NCBI RefSeq assembly: GCF_019097595.1
Contig: NC_080718.1
Location: 23,731,657 to 23,795,656, forward strand
Reading direction: 5' to 3'
DNA: 64,000 bases
DNA from: Hemibagrus wyckioides
Taxonomy: Eukaryota > Chordata > Actinopteri > Siluriformes > Bagridae
The notes beneath the pieces were generated by a model, which saw only the letters and a list, made by a program, of their open reading frames with translations, searched no databases and was not told where the DNA came from. This document shows, piece by piece, positions 13,697 to 26,000 of the stretch. Within the stretch, counting starts at the first letter, position 1, and each line of letters starts with the position of its first letter. The position numbers and the translations under genes are program-made.

Positions 13697-13821
13697 GATG
13701 GACTATGAGATTGTCACCCCACTGTTGAGCATTCCTGTTGTACAAGCATGCCAGGCCATTGCTGATAGAGAGAGAGAAAGAGGGATAGAATGAAAGACCA
13801 GAGGGGATGGAGTAACAGAGC

Positions 13822-13910
13822 GGTCATGTCACATGGTCAAACAGAGATGTTTTACAGGTTATACTGTAGTCAGAGAAAAAGTTACTGTAGGAGAAAGAGA
13901 CAGATCACTA
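13822..13910. repeat. Dispersed repeat, copy A
   Basis: TCACATGGTCAAACAGAGATG...TTACAGG-TATACTGTAG followed by GAGAAAGAGAGAC-like sequence. It is closely matched at 15219-15308, about 1.4 kb away in direct orientation. I do not recognise the family. Confidence 0.6.
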
Positions 13911-14192
13911 GTTAAGAGAGATGGCAGACCAATCACACAAAGGCGGTAAAGAAAATAACTAATCTGAGCATGCAGCCAAGATGCAGACAAGATGCCATCA
14001 AGAAGTGCTTATATTTAACAGCAGAATATGAAGAATGTTTCTTTGGTCAGATTAGTGGACAAATTAGGATATCTGTAATCCAAAAAAATTTCTGTAGCTG
14101 GCTAATTTTGCCAATTTACAACCCTAAAATATTTTTAAAAATGTATATATGAAATATTTGCAACATTTTTTACTGTAAGGATTAATCAGAGA

Positions 14193-14408
14193 AGATAAGA
14201 TAAGATAAGATAAGATAAGATAAGATAAGATAAGATAAGATAAGATAAGATAAGATAAGACAAGACAAGACAGGACAGGACAGGACAGGACAGGACAGGA
14301 CAAGATAAGATAAGATAAGATAAGATAAGATAAGATAAGATAAGATAAGACAAGATAAGATAAGATAAGATAAGATAAGATAAGATAAGATAAGATAAGA
14401 TAAGATAA
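14193..14408. repeat. (AAGAT)n pentanucleotide array with ACAGG variant core
   Basis: About 43 pentamers. AAGAT units flank a central block (about 14259-14303) of CAAGA and CAGGA variants, and there is one further CAAGA unit near 14350. All the long open frames here are shadows of the array. Confidence 0.97.
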
Positions 14409-15218
14409 AACATTATTGATCACTAGGGGAAATTACAGCATTCCAGTACTCTGCTTAAAAAAAGACTTGGCATAAATAAATTTAAAAAATAAAGGACTAA
14501 TAAAATAAAGTTAAAAAAGAAAGAGAACATGAAAATGAAATAAAATAAAAATAGTTGAAAGTTGAAAGTAAAAATATAAAAATGAATGCATAGCAGAGAC
14601 AAAAACTGTAAACCTACATACTACATGTAATATAATTCTATGCTAAGGAGCAGGAAGTACAGTTAATGCTAAATAAATCAAAGTCAGAAATGGTGTGTAC
14701 AAGCCAGGTTTACCCGGTATGCTTATTTGCCACAAAATGAAAAATCACACATTATTAAGGAATTATTTAGTTGTTAGTTGAGATCAGTGATCTTACAGTG
14801 TAAAATAATTCGCTCACCAGCAGCTGATTTAGTGCCATTGCACTACAAAAAATACAAAGTTCTGTCCAGAATTAATTTGTCATTTAATTCTCAGTGTATA
14901 ATCTGTGTTTCAACACTTATCTAAAAGCCACCAATGAGACAATGACAGACTGATGATGTAAGCAAGAGAGAACTTAACAATTTTCTTTAATCACAGATCT
15001 ATCTTTAAAGCGTCTTTATCATATGATCTGACATGGATCATATGACATTTTCTCGCAGTCTGTTACAGACTTCTGGCAAGATTATCTCCTTCTCTGTGAC
15101 TGTGTAATAATCTTAAGAGACTGGTGTAATTATTCAGTCTTTTTATGTGAAAGAAGTTTAGTTTAACTAAGTTTGAAGAAGAAGAATGGAGAGAGAGACC
15201 AGAGTAAAGTAAAAGAGT

Positions 15219-15308
15219 TGTCATCTCACATGCTCAACCAGAGATGATTTACAGGTCATACTGTAGAGAGAGAGAGAGAAAGTGTGACAGTGGGAGAAAG
15301 AGAGACCG
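15219..15308. repeat. Dispersed repeat, copy B
   Basis: Direct diverged copy of 13822-13910 (TCACATG-TCAA-CAGAGATG, then TTTACAGGTCATACTGTAG, then GGGAGAAAGAGAGAC). Confidence 0.6.
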
Positions 15309-16180
15309 TAAGATGAAGGATCATCTGATTTCACATGAGTGAGATAGTGCGAGTGCTTCAGAATGTCAGCTATGAGAATCAGCTCTCTCACTACATCAAA
15401 CTGACACCCGGCTTTAAAGGGAACGTCCACTGAACACTTCAACATCGCTGTAAATTTTTACCTTCAGTCAAAAAGCCTTTGTTCTGATCGCACGTGTGAT
15501 CAGTTATGCGTTAGACCTACATGCAACTTCTGAATACATTTAAATAGAAGCTGTATGTGTTGTTGATCATCCAAAACTTTGCAGATAGAGAAATGGAAAT
15601 TCTGCACCACATAGCAGATATAAATACAGCGATATCCAGGTTGTACTAAAATTCACAGATCTTTGAATCGTTTATTTTCACCGAAGCGCTTTATATCACA
15701 AGAGTCCATGTTGCTAAAATTCACCCACTCGTGACCTCCTTGGATGCAGCCCATCGCTCCCTACACACAGCCAATGATTTACACAGCAAAGACATCATGG
15801 AGACCGCAGCTATTTTTATTGGCCAGTAAACTGGCAGATCTGCTCACCTACAGCAACAGGCCAATCAAACCGAGACGAGAAAACAGATGAAAATAATCTC
15901 AGCATGTTTCCGTAATCAGGAACTACATATAGCAAGATATTTAATATAGAATATAGTCAGGGCTTTTACGGATTGGCCCAAATGATGGCAACAATCTCAA
16001 AACTTTCACAGAGTAGCTGAGTAATTTTTTAAAAATTATAGCTTAAAACAATTGCTAGATTTATTCACCTACACTTAAATTGTTAGATTTATTAACATTT
16101 TGATTTTAATGTGATTCTTTGTAAAGCTAGAAAGGAGCTACCTTAGAAATTGGGTATAATAACACACACAACATACACCC
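15309..16180. other. Intergenic, higher-complexity stretch
   Basis: Contains the near-perfect palindrome CTGATCGCACGTGTGATCAG at 15484-15503 and three CCAAT/ATTGG motifs between 15770 and 15870. No gene was recognised. It could be a decayed transposon or a regulatory element; the sequence alone does not decide. Confidence 0.35.
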
Positions 16181-16216
16181 CATGCACAAACACACACACA
16201 AACACATGAACACACA

Positions 16217-16259
16217 AACAGACAGACAGACAGAAGGACAGACAGACAGACAGACAGAC

Positions 16260-16343
<84 letters not shown>

Positions 16344-16345
16344 CA
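16217..16345. repeat. (GACA)n-(GATA)n compound microsatellite
   Basis: About eleven GACA units (one GGACA) run directly into about twenty GATA units. Confidence 0.97.
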
Positions 16346-16385
16346 CTTAAAAAGAAAAAATAGTTTTGACATAAATAAAAAGTAA

Positions 16386-16453
16386 ATAATAATAATAATA
16401 ATTATTATTATTATTATCATTAAGAAATAATAATAATAATAATAATAATAATA

Positions 16454-16525
<72 letters not shown>

Positions 16526-16533
16526 TCTTAATG
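16386..16533. repeat. (AAT)n/(ATT)n palindromic array
   Basis: AAT runs switch to ATT runs twice. Unique ends CATTAAGAAATAAT (from 16418) and ATTATTTCTTAATG (to 16533) are perfect inverse complements, so 16418-16533 can fold into one long hairpin. Confidence 0.9.
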
Positions 16534-18500
16534 CATATTGAGAAGGTTTGTTTGTGATTAGTTGAATAAGTATGCACTGTATGTTTAAACATCATATAGG
16601 AAAACATAAAATCATCATCATTTTTAAAAAATCCTCATCAAATTCTATATTTTGTCATTGCATTAATAGTGTGATAATATTTTTAATATTTTTTACAGTC
16701 TGAACTAAATGAACTGAAACCATAATTAAATGATTTTATGTTTTAGATTCATTGCTGTATTGATTTAAGGCATATAGTAATTTTTTTAAGAAAATTTATT
16801 TATCATTTATAATTAATCTATAAATAGTAATAATTATTAATAATTAATAAATTAATAATTATAAATAATTGTAATTAATCATTTTTAAAATTATTATCCT
16901 TTATAATTATTATAATTGCATTTGTAATAGATATACATGTTAATGGGAAATTTAAATTATTAATAGAATTATTTTAATTATTAATTATGTAATAGAAATA
17001 TTGCTTGTGTTATAATCTGTGTGTTATAGCAAAAAAAAAAAAAGGGGGGGGGGGAACTGTTAAAGTTTGTTAGTTGATGCATCATCATAAGACATATCAT
17101 AATCATCATAATCTCATATCCAAATTTTACAATAATTTGGTATTCTTAATGAAGAGATTGCTTTAAAGGGGCTTTAAAAAATACATGAAGGGCCATGAAT
17201 CCCAAACAATATAGATAACATTTGTGTTTAATATTTCCAATTACAAGATCACATTTAACAAAGAATGTGTTATTTGTTTTTGTGAAAAAGTCTATAGTAT
17301 AATTTGTGTAACAAACTATACTATAGTATAGACCATGGTGCCATAAATCTAGAAAAATATGAAACAAAGATTATTGCAGTCACTGACTCTAAATACAGCT
17401 CTAATGAAAATGTGACTGCAAATGCAGATTTTTTTTACAACAAATGCAAAATAATTTTTGTAAAAAATAAAAAAAAAAACAAGTCAATTTGACCCGGATG
17501 CCACACAAGCATTAATAATAATAACACTCACCAAACTGCCAAGCCCATCAGCTGAGAGGTTACATTACATCACTTCAACTCTCCACACAGCTCAAATGAT
17601 GAGATTTAAAACATATATTAAAGCGTATACATACTCGGAATTTTGTTATTGGTTATTAACTGTGGTTTTCAACACCCCAAATCTTATACACACTCTATGT
17701 CTTGCATAACATCAATACTTACACAACATCTCGAATTTAATTGGTCAGAAGGTGAAGATTCATTTTCTATAACAGCAACTAACAGTAATGCCATCTGTAA
17801 GATCGATCAACAGTTTATATTAATGAGCTTTCTCAAATAAATGGATTACAAAGCATGTTTCTTTAGCAAAGATGTATAACTGATGATTTTTGTCAGGTTT
17901 TCTGTAAGGTGATGTTTATTCATAGTCAGAAAGGAGTCTCCCATGTCAGTGCATCATAACAGTCAATAAGCTTTCGGTCATGGCAGGGGTTTCGGGACAC
18001 ATGGGGATGTGCTTTTCTATTTTTTCAGTAAACTGACCAGATTAAGGAGTATTGATTTTTGTTGGTTTGTTTGTTTGGTCTTAGTTAACTTCAAGAGAAA
18101 GGAAAAAAGAGAAACCAATTGAGGAAGTAATTGTGTATCATGGAGACATAAACTCAGTCTTGTTTCACAGCATTGAACAAACACTGAACTGGCTAGTAAA
18201 ATTTATCCTTCTAAAAATTCATGGTGTGAATAAATGGATTCATTAATTGCTAGGATTTCAGAGAAATTATGCATTTTGGAAAGTGATGTTATTGGAAAAA
18301 TAATCAACTCTGGGGTTATAATAATTTCATGTTCATGTCAGGGTACATTACACTGATTGTTTTCAAATAACCCCATGCCTCTAAGTGTTTTATTACATGT
18401 GTATTTAAACCTCTGAATGGAGTGCCTGAAAACTAAAAATCATTCGAAAAAATCTATGATTTCATCCATGACTTTAGTCATTATAAATACTTGAGGAAAG
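16534..18500. other. Intergenic, very AT-rich
   Basis: AT-rich tracts, with an A12/G-tract at 17029-17053. No supported gene. Confidence 0.45.
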
Positions 18501-19700
18501 TGATTTCATGTGTTATTCTACAGACCTCCAAAGTCCAGACTCCTGGTGTAGGACCTGCATCCCTTTTCTCAAAGAAATAAGTTATAAATGAAGCAAACTG
18601 CTCTTAGACCAGCACTTCAGATCTATATATATACAGGCTGAGATCTTTTTCTAGCTCTTGTCTTCAGGGAGATGAGCGTAACGTCACCCGTGAGCCATTT
18701 TGCCATGGGACTCCACTGAGATCACTCCTCGTGCATCGTTATAAATATAAGAGCCACCTGTCAGAACAACCCCATGACCCATTACTGCCCTGCATGGGGC
18801 AGAGAAGAGGAGAAAAGGCAGTGTTTCTGGTTCTCAGCCAGACAGCACAAGCCACACTCTCTGTCTGGACACTTCCAGTCTCTGTGGACTGGGGAGTAAC
18901 TTTGTTGCTTGTTAGGGGACAGATGATGTCACTTTCCTCCTCTTTCATTGGTCACAGTTAGGCAATCTTGCTGTCCAGGGAAATGTGGGCAGTGTTTGTT
19001 TTACATTGCAAGTTCCCTGTTATTGTGTACCAGGAATAGCAAACCAATTAAAAATAAGAAAGTGTGTGTGTGGTTTGTGTGTCTGTTTGCAATTGAGTAT
19101 ATGAATAAATGTTATGATTCGTAAGCTACTCTTCACATTTCAACTTTTATTCAAGACCTCAGTGTTTGTTTTTCTAATTTCAAAACTCACATTCAGAAAC
19201 ACATGCAAACCTTAGTTAGCTGTATAATTAAATGCAGTGCAGAGGCAGAGCAGATAAAAGATAAACTGTCTACCTTTTACTTCTATTCTTTAGTGCAATG
19301 CAAGCAATAAACCGCATGTCATCAAGGCAGAACTGAGGTGTTGTTATGAGCTACATGGACACAATGACACCCAGTTGTATGGCTGGTTGGAATAATAAAA
19401 CAAGAACATAAATGTTTAGTTAGCTCTTTTCATTTTCTGCTTAATAAGTTTGTGTTCACAAGAAAGACTACATGGGTGGACAAGGTGGCCAAATTCACCT
19501 GGTTACCAAAGACTTAAGAATTATATCTATTTTGTTTTAATAATCACTGTGGTAATGCATTTATTTTGCAGCAAATCAGATCAGGAACAGATCACTTATC
19601 ATTTATTTTATACAAAGGCATTGTTGTTGCATACATAATTAGGTGGTGTACTTTTTAGTTTTAATAGAAATAAGTATTTTCAAATAAATAAAGAGATAAT
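18500..19700. other. Intergenic stretch, one promoter-like block
   Basis: At 18676-18760 there is a TAACGTCA (CRE-like) site followed 60 bp later by TATAAATATAAGAGC (TATA-like) and CACCTG (E-box). No coding exon follows that I can recognise, so this may be chance. Confidence 0.3.
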
Positions 19701-19704
19701 CAAA

Positions 19705-19752
19705 CATAATAATAAAATAAAATAAAATAAAATAAAATAAAATAAAATAAAA
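19705..19752. repeat. (AAAAT)n microsatellite
   Basis: About nine AAAAT/ATAAA units. Confidence 0.95.
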
Positions 19753-19895
19753 TCTGTCTCACAACCACGGAATGGGTTCACGTAAATCTGTTATTACGCT
19801 TTATCGCTGATAATAATAGCTTTACTAGGGCGACATCTAGTGGACAATAAGCAAACTGACAACGGCTCTGCTGATAATTATGTGGTTTATCATTA

Positions 19896-20033
19896 TTGAG
19901 GCAAAGAGGAAGGCCAAAGAGGAGGTATATGGATGTAATAAATGAGGATATGAAGCTAGTGGGTGCAAGTGTTGAGGATGCAGAAGAGAGGGATAGGTGG
20001 AGAGAAGGGAAAAGCCGAAAGAAGAAGAAGAAA
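19896..20033 (+). mobile_element. 5'-truncated LINE (3' end only)
   Basis: The frame reads RGRPKRRYMDVINEDMKLVG, then AEERDRWRE, then a Lys-rich end from a (GAA)n tail. This is the C-terminus of a fish non-LTR retrotransposon polyprotein. It is flanked by the 7-bp direct repeat ATCATTA (19889-19895 and 20034-20040), consistent with a target-site duplication. Only about 138 bp remain, so it is dead. The family is not assigned. Confidence 0.75.
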
Positions 20034-20332
20034 ATCATTAATGGCCTTAATATAATTCTTTTTATCAGTTTCTCCTATCACTGTTCTAATTTGATGGTGT
20101 AGGATTGTCTGTAGGGCAATTCCACAAGAAATACTGACATTTAAATGCACTAAAAAACATAATAGAATGCATTTGTTATATGAATTTATTGTTATTAATC
20201 AAGAAGGGGTTTAATTAAAAAAAAATTCTTTTTTTTCATATTGCTCTGAAATGATAAGATAAGATGGTGATTAGATAACCTAGACCAGAGTTCTCTAGAT
20301 CCCCTGCTCTTATCTGGAAAGGGCGTGTGCGT

Positions 20333-20366
<34 letters not shown>

Positions 20367-20367
20367 A

Positions 20368-20482
20368 GCTTTTATTCCAACCAAGCAGAAGCCACACCTG
20401 AGTTTAATGAAAGCTTAGATCAAGATCAGCTGATTAAACAGGTGGAATCAGGTGTGGCTCCTGCATGATTGGAATGAAAAGC
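20368..20482. mobile_element. Short inverted-repeat element (MITE-like)
   Basis: The left arm from 20368 (GCTTTTATTCCAACC...GAAGCCACACCTGA) and the right arm to 20482 (TCAGGTGTGGCTCC...ATTGGAATGAAAAGC) are inverse complements with about four differences over 34-35 bp. They are separated by about 46 bp. It is immediately preceded by a (GT)n tract (20323-20366). Confidence 0.7.
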
Positions 20483-20959
20483 TGCACCCACACCTGCCCT
20501 CTGCAGATAAGCTTGGACACCCTTGACACAGACAATGAAATTCTTTTGGTTTTACACAATGAGAATGTTTTCACACAGCCTTTCCTGGCAATAAAGGAGC
20601 TGCAGTAGTCATGGGCAATACACAAATACATTAGATACATTTCTCTTGTAGAATATAAAGAAAATGTCCTCCACCAGAGAGTGATGGTAAATGTTGTTTT
20701 ATATAACTAACAATAATTTTAAAATATAACATGCCTAACAAAAATGGCTGCTTCTGAACATAGCATATACATGACTGTAAAGAATTATACTCACTTTGTA
20801 CATGCATGGCTACACAACTACATGACTACTTCTCTGCATTTTCTGTTTTCCCCCCTCTGTCGGCTGTTAATTTCACATTCAATTTATTTTCAATTTCACA
20901 TTCAATTTTTCAATATAATCATCAAAAAAAAACAGCTTTAACAGGAATATAAAAAATCC

Positions 20960-21100
20960 TGAATAAAGTTTAAAATTTATCAATGCCACTGAAAAAACTC
21001 CCTGAGACGAAACCTCGCATAACCAGATGTCAAAAAGGAAACCCATCCTCATCTGGGTGACACCGGAAAATGTCATTATAAATAATTTCCATTGTTTATT
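20960..21100. repeat. Decayed interspersed repeat
   Basis: Shows AAACTCCCTGAGACG, AAAGGAAACCCATCCTCATC and TGGGTGACACCGGA-AATGTCATTATAAAT. The same motifs occur at 34200-34310. This is a common fish dispersed repeat, possibly LINE-derived. Confidence 0.55.
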
Positions 21101-21969
21101 AACTTTAAAAATTCAGCTTAGGATTTCTTATACAGGAACCCATCACAAATGTAGCTGCTAGTCTTTCATTCCTTATTCTGTGGTAGGCATTTTAACCTGT
21201 GCTGGGATAAAACAACATTCAGCTGGATGGGATGCCAATCCATCACACACACACACACACACACATTCACACCTACAGGTGATTTTATGCTCCTTTTCTG
21301 TCACCTTGTTAGTGGTACTTTGTTAGCTGTAATAACGTTATTTCCCACCTCGGCACGTTGGACGTGCAAAGTGGAAAAAACATGGACACCTCCATGAAAG
21401 TGTGTCATTTATTTGCTCTGTCAAAGCTCGTAAAGCTCATAAAAAGCTACTTAACTGCCTCTTTTGCAGTTACGGGCCTAAATTGCTAGTGGTTCTGTTC
21501 TACTAGAGTGAACGTCAAGCATTCATGCATTTTGGATTGAAATCTCAGCACAGAAAGTACAGCAGAGAATCGCTATAATGTTGATGTTTATCTTTTCAAA
21601 ACAGTGAGCAGTACAGTAAGTGATATAGACTTAACCAAATACAGTGTCTATATAGTAACTAATCTAAAGTAAGTACACTAATGTAAAAGGAGAGAAGGGG
21701 GTTGCAGTGTGTGCAGACATGTTAATTTGATATCACCCAGTAAACATGGAAGGAACTAGTTGAGAAGACTATACCAAACTGACGAGTTGAAACTGCAAGT
21801 AGCGTTCTTGGTGAATTGTAGCAACTATGAGCGGGGAATCACAACTTTCTACTTCGCCTTGAAAATGACATTAACAGAACCAGTCCATCTAGCTTTGTGT
21901 TTTTAGATGGTGGGACGAAGAGTAAAATCAAAGCCAACACAGAAGAACGTATGAAACTCCACACAGACA

Positions 21970-22112
21970 GTAACCATGAGCTGTGAGGCACTGTTGCTAC
22001 CTGAGCCCTTGAACAAGGTCCTTAACCCTCCACTGCTCAGTTGTATAAATGGGATAAATGTAACTCACTCTCGATAAGGCCGCCTGCCAAATACTGTAAA
22101 TGTAAATGTACC
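21970..22112 (+). mobile_element. SINE/L2-type 3' end
   Basis: TGAGCCCTTGAACAAGGTCC, TTAACCCTCCACTGCTCAG and CTCGATAAGGCCGCCTGCC, then (AAATGT)n. This matches the conserved 3' domain of Deu-type SINEs and related L2 tails. The 5' head is not identifiable. Confidence 0.65.
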
Positions 22113-22540
22113 CACTGAGCCACATCATACCTCCCACTTATTACATGACTCATCTTGCTGTATGTATTCTTCAGCTAGCCAAGTTTTATCCATGCTAAAT
22201 AGCACTCATTTATTCCTTACATAACCCACAGTGCGATTTACACTCGTACCATAAATACAGCATTCTTCATGATCAGGACGCACTATAGCTGGGTGATATG
22301 ATTATATAATATCCATATCATGTTCATTTATTTCACATTACACTTTTATGAGGTATCACTGATCTTTTTTAAAATTTGTTTAACTATAAAATGACAAGTA
22401 CTTATAAAAGTATATTTGTACTTATAAAATGACATGTATTTATTTATTTATATTCATTTATTTAATTTAATTGTATTGTATTGTATTTCTTCAACTCCAT
22501 TTAGTTTAAGACTCGTATATCGTACGTCCTAGTAAAGTAT

Positions 22541-23029
22541 CGTGATGCGATATCGTATCGCCCACTCCATCGCTGTAATCTCTGTAATGCGCCTCCTTGC
22601 CGCTAGATGGCGCGTGCCTGCTGTGTTAAATACGCGCATCTTCCGAGCATCCTCCGCGGACCGAGCCCGCTCAGCCATATTGAAGTCAAGCCTCTTACGC
22701 ACCACATTATTTTTCCCACCCGTGTTCCTGTAAAAACCCACCTCCGCGTCACGATTGGCCGGACGTTCACGATTTTGATTGTCTATTGGTCGGAATGACT
22801 ACGAGTATCAATCCGTAGCCTATCACAATGCAGGAGGCGGGATTTGACCAAATACGGGTAGGAAAAAACGTTCTTTCGGCAGAGGAACTGTAGCCCGCCA
22901 TTGTGTAGACACTTAAGCTCTATAGAGACAGGGGCACTTGGCTAACTCTGGAAGACATTTCCTACACTCAGCCGCACTGACTTATTTAAAAAAAATCTAA
23001 ATTAAATAGTAGGTTCCAGGGAGAAAGAA
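22541..23029 (+). promoter_or_regulatory. ythdf2: ythdf2 promoter and 5' UTR
   Basis: CpG-rich block in AT-rich surroundings. It holds two inverted CCAAT boxes (ATTGG at 22754-22758 and 22785-22789), 31 bp apart, a spacing typical of paired NF-Y sites. There is no TATA box at a sensible distance, in keeping with a housekeeping promoter. The 5' UTR probably begins near 22880-22900, around GCCCGCCATTGTGTAG. The start site is inferred. Confidence 0.6.
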
Positions 23030-26000
23030 ATGTCAGCCAGCAGCCTTCTGGTACAGGTAAAGAGAGGCACTTTATGAACCTTGCACGAGCGCCGTAGCTA
23101 GCAGTGACTCTCTCTCTCTCTCTGTAGTGCAGTGCAGCGGTAGGCCTGACCACCTGCTGTCCGACTCACTGGTCAATATAAATCTTTTTTATTTTCCCCT
23201 CTTTTCATCCTCACAACTCAAACCTTCATGAATCACCTGGACCCAATCCAGAGACCGAAAGGCCAAGGAAACAAAGGTGAGTACAGACGGAGTGAGAAGG
23301 CGTGAAGTTGCAGTGTGGCTGTTCTTGGCGTGGGTCTGAGGATCCGCGCGCTGCGCTAATGCTAACTACCCGACTAGCACGTAGGCCTTGTGCCTAACTC
23401 CCATTTTACTCTGGAGTCGCGTGAACGCTCACGCGCTTTTCACTCGATGTCCACGACCAAACACGCTACGTATGTCTTCAAGTGTGCAGGCAGAGCGTTT
23501 GCTGTTATTTTCGGTCTGTCGGAACAGAGCCCACGTTAGGTAGCCAATTAGCCTGGGTAGCTAGCTGGCTAACTCTGCTAGCGGTCAGGCCAGGTTTAGA
23601 GTGCCGAGATGAATCTGAGGAAGTGCGCCTGAGTGATGCGTGTAGTGTCTCAGCTAGCCTTATTTACACAGCTTTATTCCTCTACAAGATCACCGACACT
23701 CTAAAAAATAAAAATATTTAGTTAACCAACTTTAGAAAGGTTAGTCATAGTAATTATAGTAATCGATAGCTAGCCAAAACTGCATGCTAGCTGTGGGTAC
23801 CTGGCTGACCTGGGTTCAGTCACACACATCTCTGTAGTCTCTATATAATATCACTCTATTAGATGGATTATTTCCTCTATATAATTCACAGATTATTAAA
23901 CTCTGTGCTTTCAGATAGTTTAGAGTATATAAATCACTTCATAGATGATCTAAAGCACTAATTTTTCTAAATGAATTTAACTCTTCAAATATACACGAGG
24001 CAGAGAAAGCACTCTGTGTCTTTATTTATTTATTTACTTATTTATATTTCATTTCTTAAAGATATTTACTAGTGAACTCCCAAAAACTAAAACAAGTGCA
24101 GTCTTGTGCATTATATAGCAAAGGCACTTTTTGTAGTTTTTGTTATTCTGGTGCTCTGTTCACTTCTTACAGATATTATGCTCATGTGTCATATTGACAA
24201 CTATATAATATTTTCATTTACAAGTCTTAAATAGATTGTTAAAGACACACCGCCGGTTCTCGTGCCTAGAAATGCGTAGCAGATGCACCAAATGTGAATT
24301 TGCTGTGAAAGTTGTTCCATCAACAGAAAAAATGAGCTCACAATAAAGTTCACAACTTGTTCAGTATAGATGACACTTTAGCCTGAAACAATTCAGCTTA
24401 ATTATGCTTGTAATAACTAGCCTGTGTAGACTGATGATCTTGATGTTTGCCACATTTGCATCATGAAATGAAATTGAAATAAAATCATGTATACTAAACT
24501 AACCACGTGTGCTGGCTTTAAAGTCTGTGGCATGGTGTCTAATCAAAATAATTTTTCTCCCAGTCAGCAGTCTGAGCACTCAGGATTGTATCCTTTAATA
24601 TGAATCTGCAAAATCTTTGTATCCTGATGCTGTAATTACTTTCAGTAGAAATAATGAAAGCATGTATAGAGCTGACAGTCACTTCAAGAAAGAGATATTT
24701 GTCTTTGATTTCTGTCCAGAACTTTACTATCTCTTTTTCTCGTATGCTTTGTGCAACGTTGCGCCGTCTGACATGCTGTTTATCTCCACGTTTTACTTTC
24801 CGAAAAGGGAAGAAAATTGGTGTTTTAACCTTCAGCAGGCAATGATTTATATAAGCCACAAAAAGAAAGGTTGAAAACCGAGCACATATGTTTCTACCGT
24901 GTGGTGCATGTTCATTTGAGTCATGTATTTTGATATAAACTGCACTTCATGTGAATGTCACTTGTGAAATTGTGGTCGTTGGAATTTGTGTGTGGCTAAA
25001 GCTGAGGTTTGGTATGTGTAGCCTCTGCTTAGTAACCTCCTTTCTTTTCCTCTTTCAGTGCAAAACGGAGCTGTTGCCCAAAAGGAGACTTTAAATGATG
25101 ATGAGTTCGAGCCTTATCTGAACGCTCAGCCCAGACAGGTAGGTTCTGTTACACATCCACACAATAGCGGGAGCCTGGAGACATAAATGGTGACTCAACT
25201 ATTGTAGGTCCTTGCTCGGTGCCTATTATCCCCTTAATTGCATCCTGGCCACAGGCCTTTGTTTCCTGAATAAAATATGCTGTAACTGCATTGTTCAAAT
25301 GTTTCATTAGAAGTTAAGAATTCAGGGTATGTGCACACTGCATATTTTTCTTCCAGCATGAAGGGTGCAGGAAGTAAGCCTTTTGATTAGTTTCTCCAAG
25401 TTTACATTTGGGCTTTGTGTGGTGATGTCAGATTTTGTTTATTTAAGTGAAATCAATTGCTGTTTTGCTTTTTCCTCATATCTTAAATATTTACAAAAAA
25501 CCATGAATGTACTCGCCTGTTCTTTTTGTCATGTGGTGTTCTTAATCTGGTTCAACTTGTTTAAAGTTGTATGTTAAGCAATGTTTGATCAGATATTATA
25601 CAAGGAAGAAAAGCTTTGGGTCAGGGCTCTAAACTCTTCTCCTACGTTACATAATACTGGGTCAACCGAATGCATTTACAAGCCTACAAAACGAAGTCTG
25701 CTCACTTTTACATTTATTGCACCCTGAGGGCCAGACACCTAAGTTTTTTTTTATTTATTTTCATCTCGCATTGTGAGACCTGTTCAAGATGAGATGGATA
25801 TGACATCAGTGCTGAATTCTTGTAGATTGTTACACTTAACAACACTTTTTTGTTGACCTTATTTAGCTTTGAAACAGTACCATGAACACCAGCTGAAATG
25901 TGTCACTGAGCACGTCAAGATAGTAAATCGGAGGTGGGGCTGCTAATTGCTAGTCACTCCCCATGAAAATATACAGGGACTCTCCTTTGCCTGGGGTGTA

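Noticed and set aside
14124..14423. Leu/Ser/Tyr-rich open frames
   Set aside because: Pure translation of the (AAGAT)n array.
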